This document shows positions 6,829 through 14,264 of a stretch of 14,264 nucleotides of DNA, piece by piece. Positions within the stretch are counted from its first letter, which is position 1. Each line of letters starts with the position of its first letter. The notes beneath the pieces were generated by a model, which saw nothing but the letters and a program-made list of their open reading frames with translations, ran no database searches and had not been told where the DNA came from. This DNA comes from an uncultured Clostridia bacterium (GTDB lineage Bacteria; Bacillota; Clostridia; Christensenellales; Borkfalkiaceae): positions 1 to 14,264 of the forward strand of contig CALVZR010000044.1 in the NCBI GenBank assembly GCA_944372565.1, in the 5' to 3' direction. The translations under genes were made by a program, and so were the position numbers.

Positions 6829-8013
6829 ATGAAAGAATTTGAACTCAAATACGGCTGTAACCCCAATCAGAAACCCGCGAAGATCTTTATGGAGGACGGC
6901 AAAGACCTCCCCATCGAGATCTTAAACGGCAAACCCGGATATATCAATTTTCTGGACGCGTTCAATTCCTGGCAGTTGGTGAAGGAACTCAAAGAGGCCA
7001 CGGGGATGTGCGCGGCTACCTCCTTCAAACACGTCAGCCCCGCGGGCGCGGCGCTCGGCGTGAAACTGAACGAAAAGGAGAAAAAGGCGTGTTTCGTAGA
7101 TGACGTGGAGGGGCTGGATTCCAGCCCGCTCGCCTGCGCTTACGCCCGCGCGCGCGGCACGGACAGGATGAGTTCGTTCGGCGATTTCATCGCCCTTTCG
7201 GACGAATGCGACGAAGTGACGGCGAAGATCGTTTCGCGCGAGGTTTCGGACGGCATCATCGCCCCCGCGTATTCCCCCGAAGCGCTGAAAATCCTCAAAG
7301 GCAAACGCAAGGGCGGCTATAACATCGTGAAGATCGACCCCGCCTACGTGCCCGCCGAACGGGAGAGAAAACAGGTGTTCGGCATCACGTTCGAGCAGGG
7401 GAGAAACAATTTTAAAATCGACAGGGCGCTGCTTTCTAATATCGTTACGAAAAACAAAGATCTCACGGACGACGCGGCGCGGGATATGATCGTTTCGCTC
7501 ATCACGCTCAAATACACGCAGTCCAATTCGGTGTGCTTTGCGGAAAACGGGCAGGCCATCGGCGTGGGCGCGGGGCAGCAGTCGCGCATCCACTGCACGC
7601 GGCTCGCGGGGAACAAGGCGGATTTGTGGCACCTGCGCCAGAGCGACAAGGTGCTTTCGCTCGAATTTGCCGACGGCGTGGGCAGACCCGAAAGGAACAA
7701 TATCATCGATATCTACCTTTCGGAGGATTTCGCGGACGTAACCGCCGAAGGCAACTGGCAGAAATATTTCAAAACGAAACCCGCGGTGTTTTCCAAGGAA
7801 GAACAGAGGGAGTTTCTCTCTAAAATCGACGGCGTAACGCTGGGCAGCGACGCGTTCTTCCCCTTCGACGACAATATCGACCGCGCGAAGAGGAGCGGCG
7901 TGAAGTACGTGGCGGAGCCGGGCGGTTCCGTGCGGGACGACATCGTGATCGCTTCGGCGGATAAATACGGTATGGTGATGTGCTTTACGGGCATGCGCCT
8001 GTTCCACCATTAA
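6829..8013 (+). CDS. purH: Standalone AICAR transformylase (C-terminal domain of PurH only)
   Basis: This enzyme formylates AICAR with 10-formyl-THF to FAICAR, which the PurO-type cyclohydrolase then closes to IMP. The 394 residues cover only the transformylase part of bifunctional PurH/ATIC (about residues 200-590 of the human enzyme). No cyclohydrolase (MGS-like) domain precedes it. Motifs are KYGCNPNQ (7-14), SFKHVSPAGAALG (65-77, with the active-site pair Lys67/His68), DRMSSFGDFIALSDECD (112-128), KYTQSNSVC (228-236), GAGQQSRIHCTRLAG (247-261), DAFFPFDD (341-348) and the end MRLFHH. Several of these match human ATIC nearly word for word. ATG 6829 lies 4 nt after purB, with a GAAGGTG-type ribosome site at 6815-6821. 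Because it lacks the cyclohydrolase domain, it should be annotated as a transformylase and not as bifunctional PurH. Confidence 0.94.
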   Translation: MKEFELKYGCNPNQKPAKIFMEDGKDLPIEILNGKPGYINFLDAFNSWQLVKELKEATGMCAATSFKHVSPAGAALGVKLNEKEKKACFVDDVEGLDSSPLACAYARARGTDRMSSFGDFIALSDECDEVTAKIVSREVSDGIIAPAYSPEALKILKGKRKGGYNIVKIDPAYVPAERERKQVFGITFEQGRNNFKIDRALLSNIVTKNKDLTDDAARDMIVSLITLKYTQSNSVCFAENGQAIGVGAGQQSRIHCTRLAGNKADLWHLRQSDKVLSLEFADGVGRPERNNIIDIYLSEDFADVTAEGNWQKYFKTKPAVFSKEEQREFLSKIDGVTLGSDAFFPFDDNIDRAKRSGVKYVAEPGGSVRDDIVIASADKYGMVMCFTGMRLFHH

Positions 8014-8029
8014 GAAAAGGAGAGAGCGG

Positions 8030-9307
8030 ATGAAAATTCTCGTCATCGGCGGCGGCGGTCGGGAACACGCCGTCGTGAAAGCCATCAGGAAAAACCCGAA
8101 AGCCGAAAAGATATGGGTGCTGCCGGGCAACGGCGGTATGGCGGCGGACGCGGAATGCGTGCCGGGAAACGCCAAGGACGTGAAGGCGGTTGCCGATTTC
8201 GCGGCGGCGCACGGCGTGGATTTCGCCGTGGTCACGCCCGACGATCCGCTCGTTCTCGGCGCGGTGGACGAGCTGGAGAGCAGGAACATCAGATGTTTCG
8301 GGCCGAGGAAGAACGCCGCGATCATCGAGGGAAGCAAGGTGTTCGCCAAGGAACTGATGAAAAAATACGGCATTCCCACGGCGGCTTACGAAACGTTTTC
8401 GGACAGGGAGGCGGCGCTCCGCTATGTAAAAAAAGCCCCGCTGCCCGCCGTGATCAAGGCGGACGGGCTGGCGCTCGGCAAGGGCGTGATCATCGCGCCG
8501 ACCCGCGAAGAGGCCGCCGCCGCCGTCGATTCTATGATGAAGGAGAAGATCTTCGGCGAGAGCGGCGCGAAAATCGTCGTGGAGGAATTTCTCACGGGGC
8601 CGGAAGTGAGCGTGCTCTGCTTTACGGACGGCAAGTGCGTCAAACCGATGGTTTCTTCCATGGACCATAAACGCGCGGGCGACGGGGATACCGGGCTGAA
8701 CACGGGCGGTATGGGCACGGTGGCGCCAAATCCCTACTATACCGAAAAGATCGCCGCGGAGTGTATGGAAAAGATTTTCCTGCCCACCGTGGACGCGATG
8801 AACCGCGAAGGGCGCACCTTCAAGGGCTGTTTGTATTTCGGGCTGATGCTCACGGAAAACGGGCCGAAAGTCATCGAATACAACTGCCGTTTCGGCGATC
8901 CCGAAACGCAGGTGGTGCTGCCCCTTCTTGAAAGCGACCTTTTGGAGATTATGCTCGCCGTTGCCGAAGAACGGCTTTCGGAAACCGAAGTGAAATTTTC
9001 GGACGGCGCGGCGTGCTGCGTGGTGATGGCTTCCGAGGGGTATCCGTCAAAATACCAAACGGGCTTTCCCATATCCCTTCCCGAAACGGAGGCGGACGAG
9101 GAAATTTACATCGCCGGCGCGAAAGCCGAGGGCGGAAAACTGCTCACGAGCGGCGGGCGTGTGCTCGGCGCCGTGGCGAAGGCGGAAGATCTGAAAACGG
9201 CGGTGGAGAAAGCCTACCGCCTGAGCGATAAAATACATTTTGAAAACGCTTACCGGCGCGGCGACATCGGCGCGCGCGCCCTGCAAGCGCTCGGGGAGAA
9301 CGGCTGA
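8030..9307 (+). CDS. purD: Phosphoribosylamine-glycine ligase / GAR synthetase (PurD)
   Basis: PurD joins glycine to phosphoribosylamine with ATP, giving GAR, the substrate of PurN. The 425-residue ATP-grasp protein starts with the Rossmann-like loop VIGGGGREHAVVKAI (5-19). Then come IKADGLALGKGVIIA (142-156, ATP-grasp), EEFLTGPEVSVLCF (185-198), DHKRAGDGDTGLNTGGMG (212-229) and EYNCRFGDPETQ (283-294, metal-binding). The length is usual for monofunctional PurD, with no fusion to PurM or PurN. ATG 8030 has AAAGGAG (8016-8022) 7 nt upstream, one of the strongest ribosome sites in the operon. It follows the AICAR transformylase gene by 16 nt, and its TGA shares one base with the purL ATG. Confidence 0.96.
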   Translation: MKILVIGGGGREHAVVKAIRKNPKAEKIWVLPGNGGMAADAECVPGNAKDVKAVADFAAAHGVDFAVVTPDDPLVLGAVDELESRNIRCFGPRKNAAIIEGSKVFAKELMKKYGIPTAAYETFSDREAALRYVKKAPLPAVIKADGLALGKGVIIAPTREEAAAAVDSMMKEKIFGESGAKIVVEEFLTGPEVSVLCFTDGKCVKPMVSSMDHKRAGDGDTGLNTGGMGTVAPNPYYTEKIAAECMEKIFLPTVDAMNREGRTFKGCLYFGLMLTENGPKVIEYNCRFGDPETQVVLPLLESDLLEIMLAVAEERLSETEVKFSDGAACCVVMASEGYPSKYQTGFPISLPETEADEEIYIAGAKAEGGKLLTSGGRVLGAVAKAEDLKTAVEKAYRLSDKIHFENAYRRGDIGARALQALGENG

Positions 9308-12300
9308 TGGTATATCGCGTTTACGTCGAAAAGAAAAAAGAATTCGCGGGGGAGGCGGAAAAACTCCGCGCCGAGCTTTGCGAACTTCTGGAAATCAAGG
9401 GGCTTGAAGGGCTCAGGATCGTCAACCGCTACGACGCGGAGAACATCGACGAAGAGCTGTTTGCCGCCTCGGTGAAAACGGTGTTTTCCGAACCGCAGGT
9501 GGATACGGCCTCCCGCACGCTCGAAACCGGGGGCGCGGCGGCGGTGTTCGCGGTGGAATACCTTCCCGGGCAGTTCGATCAGCGCGCCGATTCGGCGGCG
9601 CAGTGCATCGGGCTCATTTCCCGCAAGGAACGCCCGCTCGTCCGCTCGGCGAAAGTTTATGTTTTATACGGTTCGCTTTCCGAAAAGGAACTGGCTGCCG
9701 TAAAAAAATACGTCATCAACCCCGTGGAGGCGCGCGAGGCCTCCCTCGGCGAATACGACACGCTCAAAGCCGAATACGCCCTGCCTTCCGCCGTGGAAAC
9801 GGTGGAGGGCTTCCTCGCTCTGGAAGGGGAGGAACTCGAAGCGTTCGTGAAGAAATATTCCCTGGCGATGGACGCGGCGGACGCGGCGTTCTGCCGCGAT
9901 TATTTCCGCAAGGAGGGGAGGGATCCCACCATCACGGAGATCCGTATGATCGACACCTATTGGTCGGATCACTGCCGCCACACCACCTTCCTGACGACGG
10001 TGGACGACGCAAAGATCGAGGATAAGGAGATCGAAAACACCTACCGCGCCTACCTCGCCGCGCGCGAGGCGCTGGGCAGGAAAAAGCCGGTGAATTTAAT
10101 GGATCTCGCCACGCTGGCGGTGAAACAGCTCAAAAAGAGCGGAAAACTCGATAAACTGGACGAATCGGAGGAAATCAACGCCTGCACCGTGAAGATCAAG
10201 GTAACGGTGAACGGCGAAAAACAGGACTGGCTGCTGCTTTTCAAGAACGAAACGCACAACCACCCCACGGAAATCGAGCCGTTCGGCGGCGCCGCCACCT
10301 GCATCGGGGGCGCCATACGCGACCCGCTTTCGGGCAGGAGTTACGTATATGCCGCGATGCGCGTGACGGGGGCGGGCAATCCCCTCGCGCCCGTGAAGGA
10401 GACCATCGAGGGCAAACTGCCCCAGCGCAAGATCACCACGACGGCCGCGGCGGGTTATTCTTCCTACGGCAACCAGATCGGCCTGGCGACGGGGCTGGTG
10501 GACGAAATCTATCACGAAGGCTATGTGGCAAAGCGAATGGAAATCGGCGCGGTTATCGCGGCGGCGCCCGCGAAAAACGTGGTGCGCAAAACGCCCGAAA
10601 AGGGGGACGTCGTCATCCTGCTCGGCGGCAGAACGGGGCGGGACGGCTGCGGCGGCGCGACGGGTTCGAGCAAATCGCACACCCTTTCCTCGCTTTCGAC
10701 CTGCGGGGCGGAAGTGCAGAAGGGCAACGCGCCCGAAGAGCGTAAATTGCAGCGGCTTTTCCGCAACGGGGAGGCCACGCGGCTCATCAAACGGTGCAAC
10801 GACTTCGGCGCGGGCGGCGTTTCGGTGGCGATCGGCGAACTTGCCGACGGGCTGGATATCGATCTGAACGCCGTTCCCAAAAAGTACGAGGGGCTGGACG
10901 GCACCGAACTCGCCATCAGCGAATCGCAGGAGAGAATGGCGGTGGTGGTTTCCGCAAAGGACGCGGAAAAATTCATCGCCCTCGCGGACGCGGAAAACCT
11001 GGAAGCGACCGTCGTTGCGAAGGTGACGGACGAAAACCGCCTCACCATGACGTGGAACGGCAAAAAGATCGTGGACGTTTCGCGGGAATTTCTCTCTTCC
11101 AACGGCGCGGAAAAACACACCTCCGTGCGGGTGGAAAAGCCCCTGCCGTTCGCGCGGGAAATCAAGGAAAACTTCGCGCCCGCCCTCTTCGCGCTGGCGG
11201 AAGATCTGAACGTGTGCTCCAAGCGCGGGCTTTCGGAGCGGTTCGATTCCACCATCGGCGCGAACACCGTGCTTATGCCCTTCGGCGGAAAATGCCAGCG
11301 CACGCCCGCGCAGGCGATGGCGCATACCGTTTCGGTGGAAAAAGGGGAAACGGACGATTGCAGCGTGATGGCGTACGGATACAATCCGTATATTTCGGAA
11401 AAAAGCCCCTATCACGGGGCGTATCTCGCGGTGGTGGAGAGCGTTTCCAAGCTCGTCGCCGCGGGCGCCTCTTTCGAGGACGTGTATCTCACCTTCCAGG
11501 AATATTTTGAAAAGCCGGGGAAAGATCCCGCGCGCTGGGGCAAACCCTTCGCCGCCCTGCTCGGCGCCTACCGCGCCCAGATCGAACTGGGCGTCGGCGC
11601 CATCGGCGGCAAGGATTCCATGAGCGGCACGTTCGAGCATATCGACGTTCCGCCCACCCTCGTTTCCTTCGCGGTAACGACCGACAAGGCGGAAAACATC
11701 GTTTCGGGAGAATTCAAAAAGGCGGGGGACAAAGTCGTTTGGCTGCGCCCCGCCTGCGATAAAAACGGCCTGCCCGAACCCGAAAGCCTGAAAGAGGTGT
11801 TCGGCAAGGTCGCCGCGCTCGTGCGGGCGAAAAAGGCGGTAGCCGTCTATACGCCTACTTACGGCGGCGCGGCGGAAGCCGTGATGAAGATGTGCTTCGG
11901 CAATATGCTGGGCTTCGCCTTTGCAAAGGGCGTGAAAAAAGAAGAACTGTTCGCTTACGGCTACGGCAGTTTCGTGATAGAACTTTCTTCCGGTGCGGAA
12001 GGGCTCGACGAGCTCGGCGAAGTGATCGGAGAAAAGGAAATCGTTTTCGGCGGCGAACGCGCGGATCTCGAAAAGCTGTATTCGGCATACGAAAGCAAGC
12101 TCGAACCCGTTTTCCCCGTAAAGACGCCCGAACCCAAACTCTTCGTTCCCGCGTTTTCCTATGAACGCAAACAAACCCTTTCGGCCGCGGTGAAGACCGC
12201 GCGCCCCGTGGCGCTCATCCCCGTTTTCCCGGGGACGAACTGCGAATACGATACGGCGAAAGCCTTCGACGCGGCGGGCGTGCAGACGGATATTTTCGTC

Positions 12301-12999
12301 ATCAACAACCTCACCGCGGCGGGCGTGGCGCGCTCCGCGGACGAATTCGCAAAGCGCGTCGCGAAGAGCAATATCGTGTTCATTCCCGGCGGATTTTCCG
12401 GGGGCGACGAGCCGGACGGCTCTGGCAAGTTCATCACGGCGTTTTTCCGCAACGCCGCCATCCGCGAGGCCGTGGAGGAGCTGCTTAACAAACGCGACGG
12501 GCTGATGGGGGGCATCTGCAACGGATTCCAGGCGCTCATCAAGCTGGGGCTGGTTCCCTACGGGAAGATCTGCGAGATCGACGAGAATATGCCCACGCTC
12601 ACTTTCAACGACATCGGGCGGCACCAGTCCCGCCTCGTGAATATCCGCGTCGCCTCCGACAAGTCGCCGTGGTTTAAGAATACAAAAGTCGGGGAGATCT
12701 ACACCGTGCCCGTATCGCACGGCGAAGGGAAGTTCATCGCGGACGATTCCACGATCGCCGCGCTGGCGGAAAACGGACAGATCGCCACGCAGTACGTCGA
12801 TTTAAGCGGCGCCCCCACGCTGAACGTGGATTTCAATCCCAACGGGTCGGTGTGCGCGATCGAGGGCATCACCTCGCCCGACGGCAGGGTGTTCGGCAAG
12901 ATGGGGCACAGCGAACGCAAGGGCAGGCACCTTTATAAAAACGTTTTCGGCAGGTACGATATGAAACTGTTTGAAAGCGCGGCGGAATATTTCAAATAA
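9307..12999 (+). CDS. purL: Phosphoribosylformylglycinamidine synthase, single-chain fused form (PurL with PurQ-like domain)
   Basis: PurL converts FGAR, glutamine and ATP to FGAM. The 1230-residue chain is the large fused type, combining the roles of PurS, PurL and PurQ. An N-terminal PurS-like region leads to DTYWSDHCRHTTF (216-228). The first synthetase half has FKNETHNHPTEIEPFGG (312-328) and GGRTGRDGCGG (440-450), and the second half has GAIGGKDSMSG (764-774). The glutaminase domain covers about 967-1230, with nucleophile Cys1071 in GICNGFQ and the His1201/Glu1203 pair in MGHSER, matching the Cys-His-Glu triad of E. coli PurL. No key residue appears lost. ATG 9307 overlaps the purD stop by one base (TGATG), with GGGAG at 9293-9297. 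The gene is slightly shorter than proteobacterial PurL (about 1295). Separate purS or purQ genes are not needed. Confidence 0.97.
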   Translation: MVYRVYVEKKKEFAGEAEKLRAELCELLEIKGLEGLRIVNRYDAENIDEELFAASVKTVFSEPQVDTASRTLETGGAAAVFAVEYLPGQFDQRADSAAQCIGLISRKERPLVRSAKVYVLYGSLSEKELAAVKKYVINPVEAREASLGEYDTLKAEYALPSAVETVEGFLALEGEELEAFVKKYSLAMDAADAAFCRDYFRKEGRDPTITEIRMIDTYWSDHCRHTTFLTTVDDAKIEDKEIENTYRAYLAAREALGRKKPVNLMDLATLAVKQLKKSGKLDKLDESEEINACTVKIKVTVNGEKQDWLLLFKNETHNHPTEIEPFGGAATCIGGAIRDPLSGRSYVYAAMRVTGAGNPLAPVKETIEGKLPQRKITTTAAAGYSSYGNQIGLATGLVDEIYHEGYVAKRMEIGAVIAAAPAKNVVRKTPEKGDVVILLGGRTGRDGCGGATGSSKSHTLSSLSTCGAEVQKGNAPEERKLQRLFRNGEATRLIKRCNDFGAGGVSVAIGELADGLDIDLNAVPKKYEGLDGTELAISESQERMAVVVSAKDAEKFIALADAENLEATVVAKVTDENRLTMTWNGKKIVDVSREFLSSNGAEKHTSVRVEKPLPFAREIKENFAPALFALAEDLNVCSKRGLSERFDSTIGANTVLMPFGGKCQRTPAQAMAHTVSVEKGETDDCSVMAYGYNPYISEKSPYHGAYLAVVESVSKLVAAGASFEDVYLTFQEYFEKPGKDPARWGKPFAALLGAYRAQIELGVGAIGGKDSMSGTFEHIDVPPTLVSFAVTTDKAENIVSGEFKKAGDKVVWLRPACDKNGLPEPESLKEVFGKVAALVRAKKAVAVYTPTYGGAAEAVMKMCFGNMLGFAFAKGVKKEELFAYGYGSFVIELSSGAEGLDELGEVIGEKEIVFGGERADLEKLYSAYESKLEPVFPVKTPEPKLFVPAFSYERKQTLSAAVKTARPVALIPVFPGTNCEYDTAKAFDAAGVQTDIFVINNLTAAGVARSADEFAKRVAKSNIVFIPGGFSGGDEPDGSGKFITAFFRNAAIREAVEELLNKRDGLMGGICNGFQALIKLGLVPYGKICEIDENMPTLTFNDIGRHQSRLVNIRVASDKSPWFKNTKVGEIYTVPVSHGEGKFIADDSTIAALAENGQIATQYVDLSGAPTLNVDFNPNGSVCAIEGITSPDGRVFGKMGHSERKGRHLYKNVFGRYDMKLFESAAEYFK

Positions 13000-13009
13000 G
13001 GGAGAAGAG

Positions 13010-14264
13010 ATGAAGAGCGATATCGAAATTGCGCAGGAAACCCCGCTGAAAGACATCGGGGAGATCGCCGCGATGCTGGGCATCGGGGAAGAGCACATTT
13101 CCCGTTACGGAAAATACAAGGCGAAAGCCGATCTTTCCCTTCTCGACGGCGAAGGGAAAGAGGGAAAACTCATTCTGGTTACCGCCATCACCCCCACGCC
13201 CGCGGGCGAGGGCAAGACGACCACGACCATCGGGCTTGCAGACGGCCTGCGCCGCATCGGCAAGAAATCGGTCGTCGCGCTGCGCGAGCCTTCGCTCGGA
13301 CCCGTGTTCGGCGTGAAGGGCGGCGCGACGGGGGGCGGCTACGCCCAGGTGGGGCCGTTCGAGGAGATCAATTTGCACTTCACGGGGGATTTCCACGCCA
13401 TCGGCGCGGCGAACAACCTGCTCTGCGCCATGCTGGATAACCACATCTACCAGGGGAACGCCCTCGGCATCGACCCGCGCCGCGTGGTCATCCGCCGCTG
13501 CGTGGATATGAACGACAGGCAGCTTCGCTCGGTTGTGGACGGGCTGGGCGGCAAGGTCAACGGCGTGCCGAGAGAGGACGGATACGACATCACCGTCGCC
13601 ACCGAAATGATGGCGGTGATGTGTATGGCAACCTCTTATAAAGATTTAAAAGAACGCTGCGCCCGTATGATCGTGGGCTATACGTACGACGACCGCCCCG
13701 TCACGGCGGGGGATCTGAAAGCGCAGGGCGCGATGACCGCTCTCCTCACGGAGGCGCTCCGCCCCAATCTGGCGCAGACCCTCGGCGGCACGCCCGCCTT
13801 CGTGCACTGCGGGCCGTTCGCAAACATCGCGCACGGGTGCAATTCCGTGCTCGCCACCCGTTTCGCCATGAAATTCGGCGATTACGCCGTTACGGAAGCG
13901 GGCTTCGGCGCGGACCTCGGCGCGGAGAAATTTCTCGATATCAAGTGCCGCCTCGCGGGGTTCCGCCCGTCGGCGGCCGTCGTGGTCGCCACGGTGCGCG
14001 CCCTCAAAATGCACGGCGGGCTGTCGAAGAGCGAACTCGGCGAGGAAAACCTCCCCGCGCTCGAAGCGGGGCTGCCCAACCTTTTGCGCCACGTTTCCAA
14101 CATCAAGGACGTGTACGGCCTGCCCTCCGTGGTGGCACTCAACCGTTTCCCCACGGATACGGACGCGGAGATCGCCCTCGTGATGGAAAAATGCCGCGCG
14201 CTCGGCGTGAACGCCGTTTTGTCCACCGTATGGGCGGAAGGCGGCAAGGGGGGCGAGGATCTCG
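13010..14264 (+). CDS. fhs: Formate-tetrahydrofolate ligase (Fhs), cut by the window end
   Basis: Fhs uses ATP and formate to make 10-formyl-THF, the one-carbon donor for PurN and the AICAR transformylase. The frame is open from ATG 13010 to the window end (418 codons, of about 555 in the family). It begins MKSDIEIAQETPLKDIGEIA, followed by the P-loop TPTPAGEGKTTTTIG (61-75), then REPSLGPVFGVKGGATGGGY, HFTGDFHAIGAANNL and, further on, TEAGFGADLGAEKF, all characteristic of the family. GGGAG (13000-13004) lies 5 nt before the ATG, and the gene starts 10 nt after purL. Its place at the end of the purine operon suggests the formyl supply is co-regulated with purine synthesis. In acetogenic Clostridia Fhs also serves the Wood-Ljungdahl pathway, but nothing in this window shows that here. 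Confidence 0.97.
   Translation, partial: MKSDIEIAQETPLKDIGEIAAMLGIGEEHISRYGKYKAKADLSLLDGEGKEGKLILVTAITPTPAGEGKTTTTIGLADGLRRIGKKSVVALREPSLGPVFGVKGGATGGGYAQVGPFEEINLHFTGDFHAIGAANNLLCAMLDNHIYQGNALGIDPRRVVIRRCVDMNDRQLRSVVDGLGGKVNGVPREDGYDITVATEMMAVMCMATSYKDLKERCARMIVGYTYDDRPVTAGDLKAQGAMTALLTEALRPNLAQTLGGTPAFVHCGPFANIAHGCNSVLATRFAMKFGDYAVTEAGFGADLGAEKFLDIKCRLAGFRPSAAVVVATVRALKMHGGLSKSELGEENLPALEAGLPNLLRHVSNIKDVYGLPSVVALNRFPTDTDAEIALVMEKCRALGVNAVLSTVWAEGGKGGEDL

Noticed and set aside
5094..6866. A 590-codon open frame on the - strand across purO and purB
   Set aside because: It crosses the purO/purB boundary as a mirror of both coding frames and has no family features, so it is a shadow.
10096..12720. 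An 874-codon open frame on the - strand, antisense to purL
   Set aside because: Same codon-usage shadow. It has no domain I recognise and lies wholly within a well-supported purL.
1..14264. CRISPR arrays, tRNA or rRNA genes, toxin-antitoxin or defence genes
   Set aside because: No regularly spaced repeats, no cloverleaf-like or rRNA segments, and no free coding space were seen. The window is filled by purine genes apart from the left 322 nt.

Overview
The window is a near-complete, tightly packed de novo purine biosynthesis operon, all on the + strand, with the tail of a probable IS200/IS605-type transposon at its left edge. GC-rich codons, strong AGGAG-type ribosome binding sites, a Bacillus-type PurF (propeptide and iron-sulfur cysteines), the order purE-purC-purF-purM-purN and a single-chain PurL all suggest a GC-rich anaerobic Firmicute (Clostridia-like, plausibly gut-associated). 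That placement is inferred from gene style. No marker gene is present.

Layout. Positions 2-115 hold the C-terminal end of a transposase-like ORF of different composition, followed by small hairpins and an 8-bp GC stem flanked by A- and T-rich tracts (196-214). A 108-nt GC-rich leader (215-322) precedes purE. Then come purE (323-817), purC (876-1586), purF (1590-3017), purM (3020-4057), purN (4051-4665), a PurO-type IMP cyclohydrolase (4662-5390), purB (5391-6824), a free-standing AICAR transformylase (6829-8013), purD (8030-9307), purL (9307-12999) and fhs (from 13010, cut by the window end). Gaps run from -7 to +16 nt, except for 58 nt between purE and purC. One polycistronic, translationally coupled transcript is likely.

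How the genes work together. PurF, PurD, PurN, PurL, PurM, PurE, PurC, PurB, AICAR transformylase and IMP cyclohydrolase together carry PRPP to IMP. PurB also serves the last step to AMP. Fhs makes the 10-formyl-tetrahydrofolate used by PurN and by the AICAR transformylase. PurS and PurQ are not needed because PurL is the fused form. No purK is present. purA, guaA and guaB are also outside the window.

What stands out. The bifunctional PurH is replaced by two separate genes, an archaeal-type PurO and a standalone transformylase, placed on either side of purB. Both PurB and the transformylase look closer to the animal enzymes than to the Bacillus ones. PurE has a variant active-site loop and no PurK partner here. 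I found no convincing promoter or riboswitch for the operon, and a transposon remnant sits where one would be expected. I see no wholly new system; this is mainly an ordinary pathway in an interesting configuration.
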